Positions 7,573 through 15,900 of a stretch of 19,663 nucleotides of DNA are shown here, piece after piece; position 1 is the stretch's first letter, and each line of letters begins with the position of its first letter. Source of the stretch: Gemmatimonadales bacterium UBA4456. Its GTDB lineage: Bacteria; Gemmatimonadota; Gemmatimonadetes; Longimicrobiales; Gaopeijiaceae. Below the pieces are notes generated by a model. It did no database searches, had not been told where the DNA came from, and worked only from the letters and a program-made list of their open reading frames with translations. The translations under genes were made by a program, and so were the position numbers. The stretch spans positions 1 through 19,663 of the forward strand of contig DGOW01000086.1 of assembly GCA_002390225.1 (NCBI GenBank), written 5' to 3'.

Positions 7573-8285
7573 AAGGCCACATGATTGTGTGTGGGGGCGG
7601 ACCCACGGCCATGTACGCCACCGCGGAGTTGCACCAGGTGCAGCGTCCCGTCGTCCTGGTTTGTCCCACCAAGAAGGAAGCCGAAGAGGCGGCGTCCAGG
7701 CTACCCGACGTCCCGCTGATCCTCGGCGACCCGACCGACGACAACATCCTGAGAGCAGCCGGGGTTGAGCGGGCATTCGGACTCATCGCCTGTTCGGAGA
7801 CCGACAACGAGAACGTCGTCATCACGCTGACGGGACGGCAGCTTAACCCGCACATCCGGATCGTGTCGCGACTGTCTGATGTCGGTACCGAGTCGAAAGT
7901 CCGGAAGGTCGGGGCGAATGCCGTGGTGTCGCCTCAGCACATCGGCGGCCTCCGGCTCGCTTCGGAACTAATCCGCCCCACGGTCGTGACCTTCCTGGAC
8001 AAGATGCTGCTCGACAAGGACGGAAGCCTGCGCATCGACGAGGTAACGATCCCGGAACAGTCCGCGTCTGTGGGCAAGGCGATCAACGAGCTCGGTCTGG
8101 AGCACGTTCCCGGTGTGCTGCTCCTCGCCGTTCGGGACCTAGACGGAGATTGGGAGTACAATCCTCGCCGTAACACCACTGTTCGGGCCGGAACCGCCCT
8201 GATCTTCCTCGGCTCGCCGCGTGATTCGAAGCTATTGAGGGAGCGTCTGGGGTCTGATTTAATTGAGCCCGACGTAACCGTGTGA
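7548..8285 (+). CDS. RCK (TrkA-N/TrkA-C) regulatory domain of the K+ channel, own internal start or -1 frame fusion
   Basis: The 245-aa product begins MERLLDELEGHMIVCGGGPTA, the RCK N-lobe with a Rossmann nucleotide loop (GGGPTA, 16-21; the usual last Gly is Ala). LILGDPTDDNILRAAGVERA and LIACSETDNENVVITLTGR are standard TrkA-N sequence. A TrkA-C lobe covers roughly the last 90 residues (EVTIPEQSASVGKAINELGL, then RRNTTVRAGTALIFLG). In homologues this sequence continues directly from the pore TM2 linker (RRKKMER). Here it is in the -1 frame and has its own SD and ATG. It could be made as a free RCK subunit, as MthK does from an internal start, as a fusion by frameshift, or both. RCK domains gate the pore by binding Ca2+, nucleotides or other ligands; the ligand is unknown. 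Confidence 0.88.
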   Translation: MERLLDELEGHMIVCGGGPTAMYATAELHQVQRPVVLVCPTKKEAEEAASRLPDVPLILGDPTDDNILRAAGVERAFGLIACSETDNENVVITLTGRQLNPHIRIVSRLSDVGTESKVRKVGANAVVSPQHIGGLRLASELIRPTVVTFLDKMLLDKDGSLRIDEVTIPEQSASVGKAINELGLEHVPGVLLLAVRDLDGDWEYNPRRNTTVRAGTALIFLGSPRDSKLLRERLGSDLIEPDVTV

Positions 8286-8596
8286 TGGCACCAGGCTGAT
8301 GATTGCTCGCCTCGATCGGCTCAGGGCCAACCCCAGGCTTTAGGCGCAGACGCGAAGCATACGAGCCTCGCCACTACCTTGGTCGGAGCGGTCGTGGACC
8401 TCATGGTGATCGCGGCGATCGTCGACCGCATCGCCACGGCGTCAAGATCCCGTGCACCGTAGCCCTCGTGATTACCGGCGCAGCAAACCTCAAATTATGC
8501 ATCACTGGACGGGCCACGACGTCCACTGCACCTTTGAGCAACGACCAAACCCGCTCGAGCCTCCATCGAGGTGCCCCGGTGATTGTAGAACGAGCC
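8286..8596. other. Gene-poor stretch with a possible short membrane-protein remnant (8340-8462, +)
   Basis: No complete gene is visible. One plus-strand frame from 8340 to the TAG at 8460-8462 reads LGADAKHT, a hydrophobic stretch VGAVVDLMVIAAIV and a basic tail. The ADAxHT stretch recalls cation diffusion facilitators, but the sequence before it is not protein-like and no start or SD is visible, so it is at most a remnant. Just before 8597, TAGAAC (8586-8591) lies 5 bp upstream of an ATG and may be a -10 box. Confidence 0.3.
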
Positions 8597-8815
8597 ATGA
8601 CACGGCGACACGGAGACGACCGCAGGTCGTCCCTTGAGCGACGCGCGGGCTCTCGCCGCGAGGAGCAGCGCCGAAGGAACCGCGGCACCGCTGTCGATGA
8701 TGATCGTCGCAGAAGTGACCGTCGCGGACATCGCGACCAACGAGGTGGGCGAGATCGTCGTGTCGGTGACCGCAGAGCCATGCCGGAACGCCGCATGATG
8801 ATGGCGTTCTCCTAG
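8597..8815 (+). CDS. Small highly charged DRR-repeat protein
   Basis: The 72-aa product is dominated by Arg and Asp, with many DRR/ERR/SRR triplets (DDRRSSLERR, DDDRRRSDRRGH, GGRDRRVGDRR), and ends in an uncharged tail MMMAFS. It has no membrane segment or recognised domain. Arg-rich DRRxGxDRR stretches recur in small or N-terminal regions of many bacterial proteins, but their role is unknown to me. ATG 8597 is chosen because the repeat starts there; a GTG at 8578 is in frame. There is no SD, but TAGAAC sits 5 bp upstream, consistent with a leaderless start. Its TAG shares the CTAG palindrome with the stop of the convergent membrane gene. The open frame could be a product of GC bias. Confidence 0.45.
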   Translation: MTRRHGDDRRSSLERRAGSRREEQRRRNRGTAVDDDRRRSDRRGHRDQRGGRDRRVGDRRAMPERRMMMAFS

Positions 8816-9024
8816 AAGAACGCTCCAAAGAGGCGCAACGCCACCTCGGAAACAGCCCACACGACCACAGAGCCCAGAGCCGTCGCGGCCGCAACCATTG
8901 TGACAGGCTGAGACTTGAAGAGGTTTCGGGTGAACTCCGGATCGCCTGACACGAGCTTCCGGAAGTGGTCTACGACGAAGTACCCAACGAAGGGCGCCGG
9001 GACCAGGATCCAGAGAATCGACAC
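8812..9024 (-). CDS. Small two-TM membrane protein, unknown function
   Basis: The 70-aa product has a first hydrophobic segment SILWILVPAPFVGYFVV, a charged middle DHFRKLVSGDPEFTRNLF, and a second TM MVAAATALGSVVVWAVSEVAL ending LFGAFF. It looks like a genuine small inner-membrane protein with both ends on the same side. The start is a GTG at 9024 without an evident SD, so the N-terminus is uncertain. Its stop codon overlaps that of the convergent DRR-rich ORF (CTAG, 8812-8815). No homologue is recognised by eye. Confidence 0.6.
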   Translation of the reverse strand: MSILWILVPAPFVGYFVVDHFRKLVSGDPEFTRNLFKSQPVTMVAAATALGSVVVWAVSEVALRLFGAFF

Positions 9025-9117
9025 GATCGTTCAGTCGGTGTGAGGTACCCGGCAGGACAACCCGGGTGAGCCCTGGGGTCCGAGCGGAGACCCAGCGTGC
9101 AAACCCGTCAGAGGCGA

Positions 9118-9152
9118 GGGGGAGGGCCGTGTGGCCCTCCCCCCCCGTTTTT
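9118..9152. terminator. GC-rich hairpin with T-run, probable bidirectional terminator
   Basis: GGGGGAGGGCC (9118-9128) and GGCCCTCCCCC (9133-9143) form an 11-bp perfect stem with a GTGT loop. On the plus strand it is followed by CCCG and five T (9148-9152), a rho-independent terminator pattern. It lies immediately after the stop of the minus-strand ankyrin gene, so it probably ends that operon too. Confidence 0.75.
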
Positions 9153-11132
9153 CTATTGGCAGGACACGCAATTGTTACTGTTTGTCGACCCGAGGCTCTC
9201 GAGGAGCGCCACGGTCTCTGGTATCGGAGACACACGGGATACCGGGCCATTCGCCATATCGGCGGTGGTCTGCGCCCGGCGGCTGATCGCGGAGACGTCA
9301 CCGCCGTATTCCACCAGATAGAGGATCAGCTCGTTGTCGCCGCGCGCTGCGGCATGGTGGATTGAATTGTAGCCATTGGAGTCGCGCTGGTTCACGTCCA
9401 TTCCGACCTCTTCGACCAGAAAGCGAACTGACGACAACCATCCGTTTTCCGCATGCCGATGGGCATTTCCGGCGAAGCCTTCGCCGTAACCGACGCCAGA
9501 GGCAGCGTGAATCGCGAACACCGACGGGCCGCCTTCTTCCACAGGCGGTAGACCGGATGGATCTGGCTTCTCTGAGTTTACGGAGTCCTGCCGCATCGCA
9601 TGCTCCAGCACGAGCTGGCGGTACTCCCCGGGATCACCCCGGACTTCATCCTCTATGAGCTCAGCCTTCACCGTATCCGGGAGTTCCTCCCAGATGGTCA
9701 CGACCGCCGTGGCCTGCGCAGAGTCACTCAACTCCTCGAACTCCTCGACATTGTCGAGAGCTTCGACCTGAGACTCACGAATCCGCTCTTGGGTCGTACG
9801 TCGGTTACGGCGGGCAGGCGCCTTCGTCGCGATGTAGGGGTCTGCGCCCCACGTGTGAAGCAGGCGCATCGCGTCCACGTCTGTAGCGTAGGCCGCACGA
9901 AGGAACGTGGTCGCACCCTTCATGTCGATCAGGCCACACTGAGAGTTTCCGCATCCCGTGTACTCCATGTACCAGGGGTGCAGCGTCATCCGAGCGTCGG
10001 CGTCAGCCCCTGCAGCGAGTAGCGCCTCCATCACGGCGAGATAGCTCACTTCCTGGCCTTCTCGCTCCTGAGGCTGCGGGTAGCGAGTGCGCGGCTGCCA
10101 CTCAGAGTTGAGGGCAGCGAAGAGCGGAGTGGCGCCATTCAGGGTCGAAGCGATGTTCGGGTCGGCCCCAAGCTCGAGAAGAGCCATAACCGCATCGAAC
10201 TGACCGTTGATGCTCGCCATGAGCAGTGGGGACGTACCGTCACCGCCACCCACCTGATCAATGTCCGCGCCGTGCTCGAGCAGAATCTCGATGGTCGCGA
10301 CATGCCCCTGACGCGCGGCGTGGAGCAGCGGAGTCAGACCACCCTTCGACTTGATGCGAACCTCACGCTGGAACCGCCCCGATTGCTCTCGCCGTTCAGC
10401 GAGTTCTGCATCCGGCTCATACGCGCCACGACTGGCTAGCACAGCGGCCTGGACCTGACCGGAGGTAGGCGCCCATGAACCATCGTTCGTGAAGGCCTTG
10501 AGCACATCCTGCTGCCTACGGTTTGCCTCGGCATCCAGGCGGCCCATCCGCTCCAGGTCCATAGACTCGGCCGCACCGTTCGGGTCTGCCCCGCTCTCAA
10601 GGAGCGCAACCACTGCGTCCAGTCTGTTCCATGAAGCAGCGAAAATGAGAGGTGTCTGCTGCCACTCCGACTCCCGCGCCTCGATGTCTGCCCCGGAAGC
10701 AACCAACGCACGGATCACATCGCCATTTCCTGAGAGAGCCGCGAGATGCAGTGGCGTGGAGCCACTCGGATCTGTCACCGCAGCGATATCTGCGCCCGCT
10801 CCAATGAGCCGCTCGACGGCGCCTATGTTTCCGTTTCGGGCTGCGAGGTGAATCGGCCGGTATTGTCCAATGCGGGTCGACGCTTCGAGTTCTGCCCCGG
10901 CGTAGAGCAAGACATCCATCAACACCAGATCACCGCGTTCCGCGGCCCAGTGCAATGCACTCATCCCGTCGCCCTGCGCAGCATTTACGTCGGCTCCGTC
11001 TCGAAGAAGCGTGCGTACGGCCTCGACGTCCCCATCGCGTGAAGCATCAGCAACCGGTGACGCCAGGGGCACTGCCGCGATCAGGATGATCGTGAAGAGC
11101 GCGCCGAGTCCGCTCCAATGCGCTCGCTTCAT
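9153..11132 (-). CDS. Exported ankyrin-repeat protein ending in CVSCQ
   Basis: The 659-aa product starts MKRAHWSGLGALFTIILIAA, a Sec signal peptide ending around SPVADA. About twelve ankyrin-like repeats follow, such as SALHWAAERGDLVLMDVLLYAGA, TPLHLAALSGNGDVIRALVASGA, TPLLHAARQGHVATIEILLEHGA and NSIHHAAARGDNELILYLVEYGG, interrupted by non-repeat inserts around residues 200-280 and 460-560. It should be a periplasmic protein-binding scaffold. The extreme C-terminus, NSNNCVSCQ, is one residue short of a c-type haem motif (CxxCH). ATG 11132 is chosen because it opens the signal peptide; it lies 4 bp after the DUF1552 stop, with AGGAGG upstream. It is the last gene of the cytochrome-DUF1552-ankyrin operon. 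Confidence 0.93.
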   Translation of the reverse strand: MKRAHWSGLGALFTIILIAAVPLASPVADASRDGDVEAVRTLLRDGADVNAAQGDGMSALHWAAERGDLVLMDVLLYAGAELEASTRIGQYRPIHLAARNGNIGAVERLIGAGADIAAVTDPSGSTPLHLAALSGNGDVIRALVASGADIEARESEWQQTPLIFAASWNRLDAVVALLESGADPNGAAESMDLERMGRLDAEANRRQQDVLKAFTNDGSWAPTSGQVQAAVLASRGAYEPDAELAERREQSGRFQREVRIKSKGGLTPLLHAARQGHVATIEILLEHGADIDQVGGGDGTSPLLMASINGQFDAVMALLELGADPNIASTLNGATPLFAALNSEWQPRTRYPQPQEREGQEVSYLAVMEALLAAGADADARMTLHPWYMEYTGCGNSQCGLIDMKGATTFLRAAYATDVDAMRLLHTWGADPYIATKAPARRNRRTTQERIRESQVEALDNVEEFEELSDSAQATAVVTIWEELPDTVKAELIEDEVRGDPGEYRQLVLEHAMRQDSVNSEKPDPSGLPPVEEGGPSVFAIHAASGVGYGEGFAGNAHRHAENGWLSSVRFLVEEVGMDVNQRDSNGYNSIHHAAARGDNELILYLVEYGGDVSAISRRAQTTADMANGPVSRVSPIPETVALLESLGSTNSNNCVSCQ

Positions 11133-11136
11133 CGGA

Positions 11137-12561
11137 CTACTTGACCTCCTGAGCGGTGGTACGGCCAGCGGAGCGTAGCATGAGCCCCCCCGTGCTGTCG
11201 CCGAAGTTTTCCATGTCCGTGTGCCCAAGCTCCTGCATCATCGTAAGCATCGCGTTGGCCATCGGGGTGCCGTCCGCCGCCTTCAGGTGGAGGTTCCCCT
11301 CCAGCATCCCGTTGCCCTTACCGAGGAACATCAGCGGGCAGCGGCGGTGGTTATGGATATTGGCGTCCGCCATCGGTGAGCCGAACATGACGACGGACTT
11401 GTCGAGCAGGTTCGTGTCACCCTCGACCGTGTTTTGCAGCTTGTCGAGGAGGTACGGCAGCATGCTCACCCGGTACTGGCAGATCTTGTTGAACTCGAGG
11501 ATCGCCTCTTCGCGGCCTCCGTGGTGTGACGCGGGGTGGAACGGGCGGTCCGAGCCAGACTCGGGGAACACCCGGTTCTCAGAGTCCCGGCCTGTCTTGA
11601 AGGTGATGATGCGGGTCATGTCGGTCTGAATCGCGAGCACCTGGAGGTCGAACATGATCTCCATGTGCTCGCGGTACGAGTCCGGCACGCCTGCAGGCGC
11701 TTCGGGGATCGCGCGTTCTTCACCCGTGAGGTTGTGCGACTCCACCATCTGGATGCGCCGCTCGATCTCACGAACGTTGTTGAGGTACTGCTCCATCCGC
11801 ACACGATCTTCACTGCCTAGTTGGCGGTTCATGACCGTCACCTCACCCGTGATCCAGTCGAGGATGCTCGAACGCATCGCACGACGCTCTGCGCGCTCTG
11901 CCGGCGTTCCACCCGCCCCAAAGAGCATGTCGAAGGCAACGCGCGGATCACGGATCATCGGAAGCGGCTCACTCGGAGACGCCCAGCTGATCGAGTCCGT
12001 ATAGGCGCAGGAGTAGTTGTACGTGCAACCACCCGCCTGATCGATGTTCGGGATGGTGAACTGCATCGACGGAAGTGGCGTGTCCTGACCGAAGCGACGC
12101 GCGTGGATCTGATCGAGCGAGGTCCCGACGAAGAGATCCGAGCCCTGTGTCTGCTTAGGATGAGACTGCGTCAGGAATACCGCGCTGGACCGGAAGTGAT
12201 CACCACCGATCTCCGGTGCGGTGAACGCCTCAGCCATCCGGGTATCCGTGTTCGAGATGATCGTCAGGTAATCCTGATAAGGCTCGAGCGGGATAAGAGC
12301 GCTGTTCGGCACCATCTCGAAGTCTTTACCGATGATTTCAGGGGCATACAGGTGCTGAGTCGCGGCCCAGTCGTTGCACCCGGCAAGACCGTGGACCTCT
12401 TCAATTGCGATGAGAGGGGTCTTGGCCGCCTCGGCTCGCGCGACCGTACCACTCATACGCCCCGCAGGTACCATGGCATCGAGATATGGAAGCCCGACCG
12501 CTGCGCCCATGCCGCGAAGAAAGGTGCGGCGATCGAGGTGCTTGCCCGTAATGAACTCCAT
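11137..12561 (-). CDS. DUF1552 domain protein with Tat signal
   Basis: The 474-aa product begins MEFITGKHLDRRTFLRGMGA, a twin-arginine signal (RRTFLRG) followed by a hydrophobic stretch, so it should be exported folded to the periplasm. The body is the DUF1552 family: CTYNYSCAYTDSISW, LFGAGGTPAERAERRAMRSSILDW, YLNNVREIERRIQ, ITFKTGRDSENRVFP, FHPASHHGG and SVVMFGSPMADANIHNHRRCPLMFLG. Its function is not established; it is nearly always found beside DUF1592-type cytochromes in Planctomycetes, Acidobacteria and Gemmatimonadota, and the motifs are reminiscent of DUF1501/sulfatase-like folds. AGGAG stands 9 nt before the ATG. It follows the DUF1592 gene by 46 bp and is followed at 4 bp by the ankyrin gene. 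Confidence 0.95.
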   Translation of the reverse strand: MEFITGKHLDRRTFLRGMGAAVGLPYLDAMVPAGRMSGTVARAEAAKTPLIAIEEVHGLAGCNDWAATQHLYAPEIIGKDFEMVPNSALIPLEPYQDYLTIISNTDTRMAEAFTAPEIGGDHFRSSAVFLTQSHPKQTQGSDLFVGTSLDQIHARRFGQDTPLPSMQFTIPNIDQAGGCTYNYSCAYTDSISWASPSEPLPMIRDPRVAFDMLFGAGGTPAERAERRAMRSSILDWITGEVTVMNRQLGSEDRVRMEQYLNNVREIERRIQMVESHNLTGEERAIPEAPAGVPDSYREHMEIMFDLQVLAIQTDMTRIITFKTGRDSENRVFPESGSDRPFHPASHHGGREEAILEFNKICQYRVSMLPYLLDKLQNTVEGDTNLLDKSVVMFGSPMADANIHNHRRCPLMFLGKGNGMLEGNLHLKAADGTPMANAMLTMMQELGHTDMENFGDSTGGLMLRSAGRTTAQEVK

Positions 12562-12607
12562 CGTCCCGGTCTCCTGAAAGGTGGGATCCAGCTAGTAAGA
12601 CTTGGAA

Positions 12608-15034
12608 CTACTGATCGTGATCGATCTGATCGGCGGCCACGTCGGCCGCTCGCTTCATCCTGAACGCATCGCTGGTGACCACACCGACGATGAGAGACTG
12701 CATGCGATATCCTCCATCTTCCTCCGACTCCGCGACGATCCTGCGAATCGTCGGCATATCGAAGTACTCGACGCGGCGGGCCATCGCGTAGGCCATCATG
12801 TTTTCGGTGAGATTCCGCATCAGCGGCACCGGCCGGCGGAGAATCGCATCGGCGACCTCCTTCGGCGACGTGATCAGTGAGCCGTCGTAGAACTCGCCAC
12901 GAGTATCGAGACCCATACCATTCTCACGAAGCCTCCACTGACCGGTCACGTCAAAATTGTCGAGCGCGAGCCCGATAGGGTCCATGAAGCGATGGCAGGC
13001 GTTGCAGGTGGGATTCTGACGGTGCATTTCCATCCGCTCGCGCGTCGTCAGACGCTTCCCTTCCATGGTGCCCTCGGTGTCATCGAGATCCGGGATGCCC
13101 GGTGGCGGTGGCGGAGGTGGCGTTCCCATGAGGACTTCCATCACCCATTTGCCGCGCAGGACCGGTGACGTCCTGTTTGCAAGCGATGTGAGGACCAGCA
13201 CGCTTCCGTGACCGAGTAGCCCTGCGCGAACGCCGTCCGTGTAGGGGACTCGGCGGAAGTGATCACCCGCCACGCCCTGCATCCCGTAATGTGTCGCCAG
13301 ACGTTCGTTGACGAACGTGTAGTCCGCCTCGAAGAGTTCCAGGGCGTCGAGGTCCTGCTGGACGAGATGGTTGAAGAAGAGCGACGTCTCCGTCGTCATC
13401 GCGTTGGCGAGGGTCTCGTCGAAGTTCGGGAAGAAGTTCGGATCCGGACGGACCTTGTAGATGTCCTGGAGACGAAGCCACTGGAAGGCGAACCGATTTC
13501 CCAGCGCTTCAGCGCGCGGATCAGCGAGCATGCGCCGAGTCTGTTGTTCCAGTTGCCGCAGATCGTTCAGGTCACCGGATTCGGCGACACGAAGAAGCTC
13601 CGCGTCCGGTGGGGTGCCCCAGAGGAAGAATGATAGGCGTGAGGCAAGTTCCGGGCCCTCGAGACGGTAGGTCTCGCCCGGATCCACATTGTCAGGCTCG
13701 CGCTCCAGGCGGAGTACGAAGAAGGGGCTGGCAAGAACAGCCTCAAGCGCATCCCTCACGCCGCGCTCGAACCCACCTCTTTCGTGTCCGTTCTGATAGA
13801 AGGACATCAGGCCCTGGATTTCATCATCGGAAACCGACCGGCGGTACGCCCGACTGGACAAATTCCGAACGATGCTGCGCGCGCACGCATCTTCTTCGCT
13901 CGGCGCCGTAGGACGGCACACGAACAGCTTGTCGCGGCTGGACGTGTCGGATACACCTGTGATGTCGTCAGGTCCCGCGACAATGAGCTCCTGCAGGTGC
14001 GGCAGCGTCGTCACACCGGACCCACCGGACCCACCACCTGCCATCGACCAGTCGTGGGGACGGATGAGATCCTCGTACGGACCATCCATACGCTTGATGA
14101 AGGCCGCCGACACAGAGTGCTGGCCAGCCCGGATGAACACCGGCTCGGACCATAATCCTCCGCCTCCACGTCCGTCTGCGCCTTCACCTGAGCGCGTGTA
14201 GGCCATGAGCGCCACCCGCTCGCCGTCCACGGAGATATCGATGTCCTCGAAGCGCTCGTTGCGCCCACTCGCGAAGGTCATCCCGAACTGATACATGCCG
14301 TCGGCCGGGAAGACGTGGTTGGATACCACCCCGCCTCTCGTGCCGTACGGCGCGCCCTCGACATGATCCCAGGGGTGCTGGGACTGGTATTGAGAGTTGC
14401 GGTACGTGACGTTGATCGACGGAGCGTTCCGGTCGCCCACGGCCATGCGGCTGATGTCGGCAGCCGCATTCAGGTAGGCTTCCAGGAGCGTCGGGGACAG
14501 AGACTGAACATCCGCGATGTTGTCGAAGTTGGCACTCATCTGGTCCAGTGGAAGCCAGTCGTCCGCGCGGACTTCGAGGTCGAGCAGATCACGTATCGCT
14601 CGCTCGTACTCAGGGCGATTGAGACGCTGGAACGTCCGTCGACCCGGATTCGGATTCCGCTCGGCGTTGTCATCCATGATCTGCTCGAGCGTCGCAGCAA
14701 AGTCTGCCAGCGTGTCTCCGGCAGGAGCGCGCGTACCCGGAGGCGGCATCATGCCCGCTCGAACCTTCCGGATCATCCGTTCGATGATCTCGGCATTCTC
14801 CGCGGCTCGACCTATGTCGAAGTCCTCAAGAGACAGGTTACCGCGGAGCCGTGAGTCCGAGTGGCACCGCACGCACGTGCGAGAAACCAGCGCGTTGGGG
14901 TCTACATCGGGCGCCGCGATCAGTGCGTGATCCACTGGGTCGAAGGCGATCTGCGTTGTGGCCGTAACCGATAATTCGCCGATCAGCATGAGAGACATGC
15001 CGAGAACGACTGACGATACTACGAAAGGCTTCAT
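12608..15034 (-). CDS. DUF1587/1595/1592/1588/1585 multidomain dihaem cytochrome-like protein
   Basis: The 808-aa product has a signal peptide (MKPFVVSSVVLGMSLMLIGE...) and two c-type haem motifs: CVRCH (54-58) near the N-terminus and CNACH (677-681) in the C-terminal PSCyt3-like part. Between them lie a DUF1587-like start (FQRLNRPEYERAIRDLLDLE), a carbohydrate-binding-module-like insert (EDIDISVDGERVALM ... RAGQHSVSAAF), then DUF1595 (CARSIVRNLSSRAYRR), DUF1592 (LASRLSFFLWGTPPDAELL) and DUF1588/1585 regions (NPTCNACHRFMDPIGLALDNFD, RPVPLMRNLTENMMAYAMARR). It is a periplasmic electron-transfer or oxidoreductase component of unknown substrate. GGGAG precedes ATG 15034 by 9 nt. It heads an operon with DUF1552 and the ankyrin protein. 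Confidence 0.95.
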   Translation of the reverse strand: MKPFVVSSVVLGMSLMLIGELSVTATTQIAFDPVDHALIAAPDVDPNALVSRTCVRCHSDSRLRGNLSLEDFDIGRAAENAEIIERMIRKVRAGMMPPPGTRAPAGDTLADFAATLEQIMDDNAERNPNPGRRTFQRLNRPEYERAIRDLLDLEVRADDWLPLDQMSANFDNIADVQSLSPTLLEAYLNAAADISRMAVGDRNAPSINVTYRNSQYQSQHPWDHVEGAPYGTRGGVVSNHVFPADGMYQFGMTFASGRNERFEDIDISVDGERVALMAYTRSGEGADGRGGGGLWSEPVFIRAGQHSVSAAFIKRMDGPYEDLIRPHDWSMAGGGSGGSGVTTLPHLQELIVAGPDDITGVSDTSSRDKLFVCRPTAPSEEDACARSIVRNLSSRAYRRSVSDDEIQGLMSFYQNGHERGGFERGVRDALEAVLASPFFVLRLEREPDNVDPGETYRLEGPELASRLSFFLWGTPPDAELLRVAESGDLNDLRQLEQQTRRMLADPRAEALGNRFAFQWLRLQDIYKVRPDPNFFPNFDETLANAMTTETSLFFNHLVQQDLDALELFEADYTFVNERLATHYGMQGVAGDHFRRVPYTDGVRAGLLGHGSVLVLTSLANRTSPVLRGKWVMEVLMGTPPPPPPPGIPDLDDTEGTMEGKRLTTRERMEMHRQNPTCNACHRFMDPIGLALDNFDVTGQWRLRENGMGLDTRGEFYDGSLITSPKEVADAILRRPVPLMRNLTENMMAYAMARRVEYFDMPTIRRIVAESEEDGGYRMQSLIVGVVTSDAFRMKRAADVAADQIDHDQ

Positions 15035-15063
15035 CCGGGCCGACTCCCAGAAGGGACTAACGG

Positions 15064-15069
15064 TTTATA
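15064..15069 (-). promoter_or_regulatory. Possible -10 box of the cytochrome-DUF1552-ankyrin operon
   Basis: On the minus strand the 122-bp gap before the cytochrome gene contains TATAAA (15069-15064), about 30 bp upstream of the ATG. No convincing -35 box lies at the proper spacing, so the assignment rests on the hexamer and its position alone. Confidence 0.3.
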
Positions 15070-15156
15070 GTACGCACGCTCCCGTCTACGCAGCAAGGAC
15101 AATAAGGCTGGAACAAACGTTGAGATCCTCCCGCTCTTCGCAGATTGGGAACCTCA

Positions 15157-15900
15157 TCACCGATCATTCCTGCGCTTCGTCCAGAATGCGATCACACCGC
15201 ACTCGTTGAACGACCCGAATTCTATGGGTATGCCCGAGACGCCTCGGTGGAGTTCAATGGCGTACAGTGTTTCGAGTGGAGCGATCTCATCAAGACCTAG
15301 CGCAAGACGGCCCCACTCCGTCCGCACGCCATCGACGAACAGGGTCGGAACGCAGTACCCCCGGGTGCCTCGAACCTGAACACGTTCGAGCCCATTCGAG
15401 TCCACAACCATCCGAACACCAGCCAGGCCCTGAATCATTTCGGCTGCTCGCATTGCCGTCGTCTCCTGGATGTCCGCGGGCCGGATGAAGGAGCCCGATC
15501 CGCGCTGCATCCGACGGTAGAAGCCGTTGCGAACCAGTTCCGGCTCACGAACAAGGCTTTCGACCATGATGCCATCGAGCATCAAGGGCTCTTCCCAGAG
15601 CCGGAACTCCACGGAGATCTCACCGTCTTCTCCCAGCTCAAAGAGACCCACCCTGCTCTCTCGATACCCCAGGGCTGCGGCGAGTAGTAGGTAATTGCCA
15701 CTCTCCGGCGCAGTGACCTCGAAGAACCCAGTGTTGCTGCTCAGAGTCGAAGCGACCGAGTCCCCGAACTCGGATATCATGATGATCAAGCCGAGGTCGA
15801 TGGGGGCGTCCGAGCCGAACTCCATCAGATTGCCTCGAATCGTCTGGGCGGACGCGGCGTGCGCGCCGACGAGCAGCAGTAGCACCGCGAGTCGCTTCAT
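15157..15900 (-). CDS. Exported carboxypeptidase-regulatory-like + TonB-plug-like protein, no barrel (copy 1)
   Basis: The 247-aa product has a Sec signal peptide (MKRLAVLLLLVGAHAASA), a carboxypeptidase-regulatory-like beta-sandwich (QTIRGNLMEFGSDAP to about residue 95), then a segment like the plug of TonB-dependent receptors (RPADIQETTAMRAAEMIQGL, GLERVQVRGTRGYCVPTLFVDG, LYAIELHRG, ECGVIAFWTKRR). It stops where a receptor barrel would begin, so it is not a transporter by itself. Two plug cysteines (GYCVP and NECGV) may form a disulfide. It is a paralogue of the 16052-16930 gene. ATG 15900 opens the signal peptide and overlaps the stop of the remnant frame upstream (ATGA). Role unknown; periplasmic or outer-membrane associated. 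Confidence 0.88.
   Translation of the reverse strand: MKRLAVLLLLVGAHAASAQTIRGNLMEFGSDAPIDLGLIIMISEFGDSVASTLSSNTGFFEVTAPESGNYLLLAAALGYRESRVGLFELGEDGEISVEFRLWEEPLMLDGIMVESLVREPELVRNGFYRRMQRGSGSFIRPADIQETTAMRAAEMIQGLAGVRMVVDSNGLERVQVRGTRGYCVPTLFVDGVRTEWGRLALGLDEIAPLETLYAIELHRGVSGIPIEFGSFNECGVIAFWTKRRNDR

Noticed and set aside
12608..14900. Several plus-strand ORFs opposite the cytochrome gene
   Set aside because: All shadows of the 808-aa gene with two CxxCH motifs.
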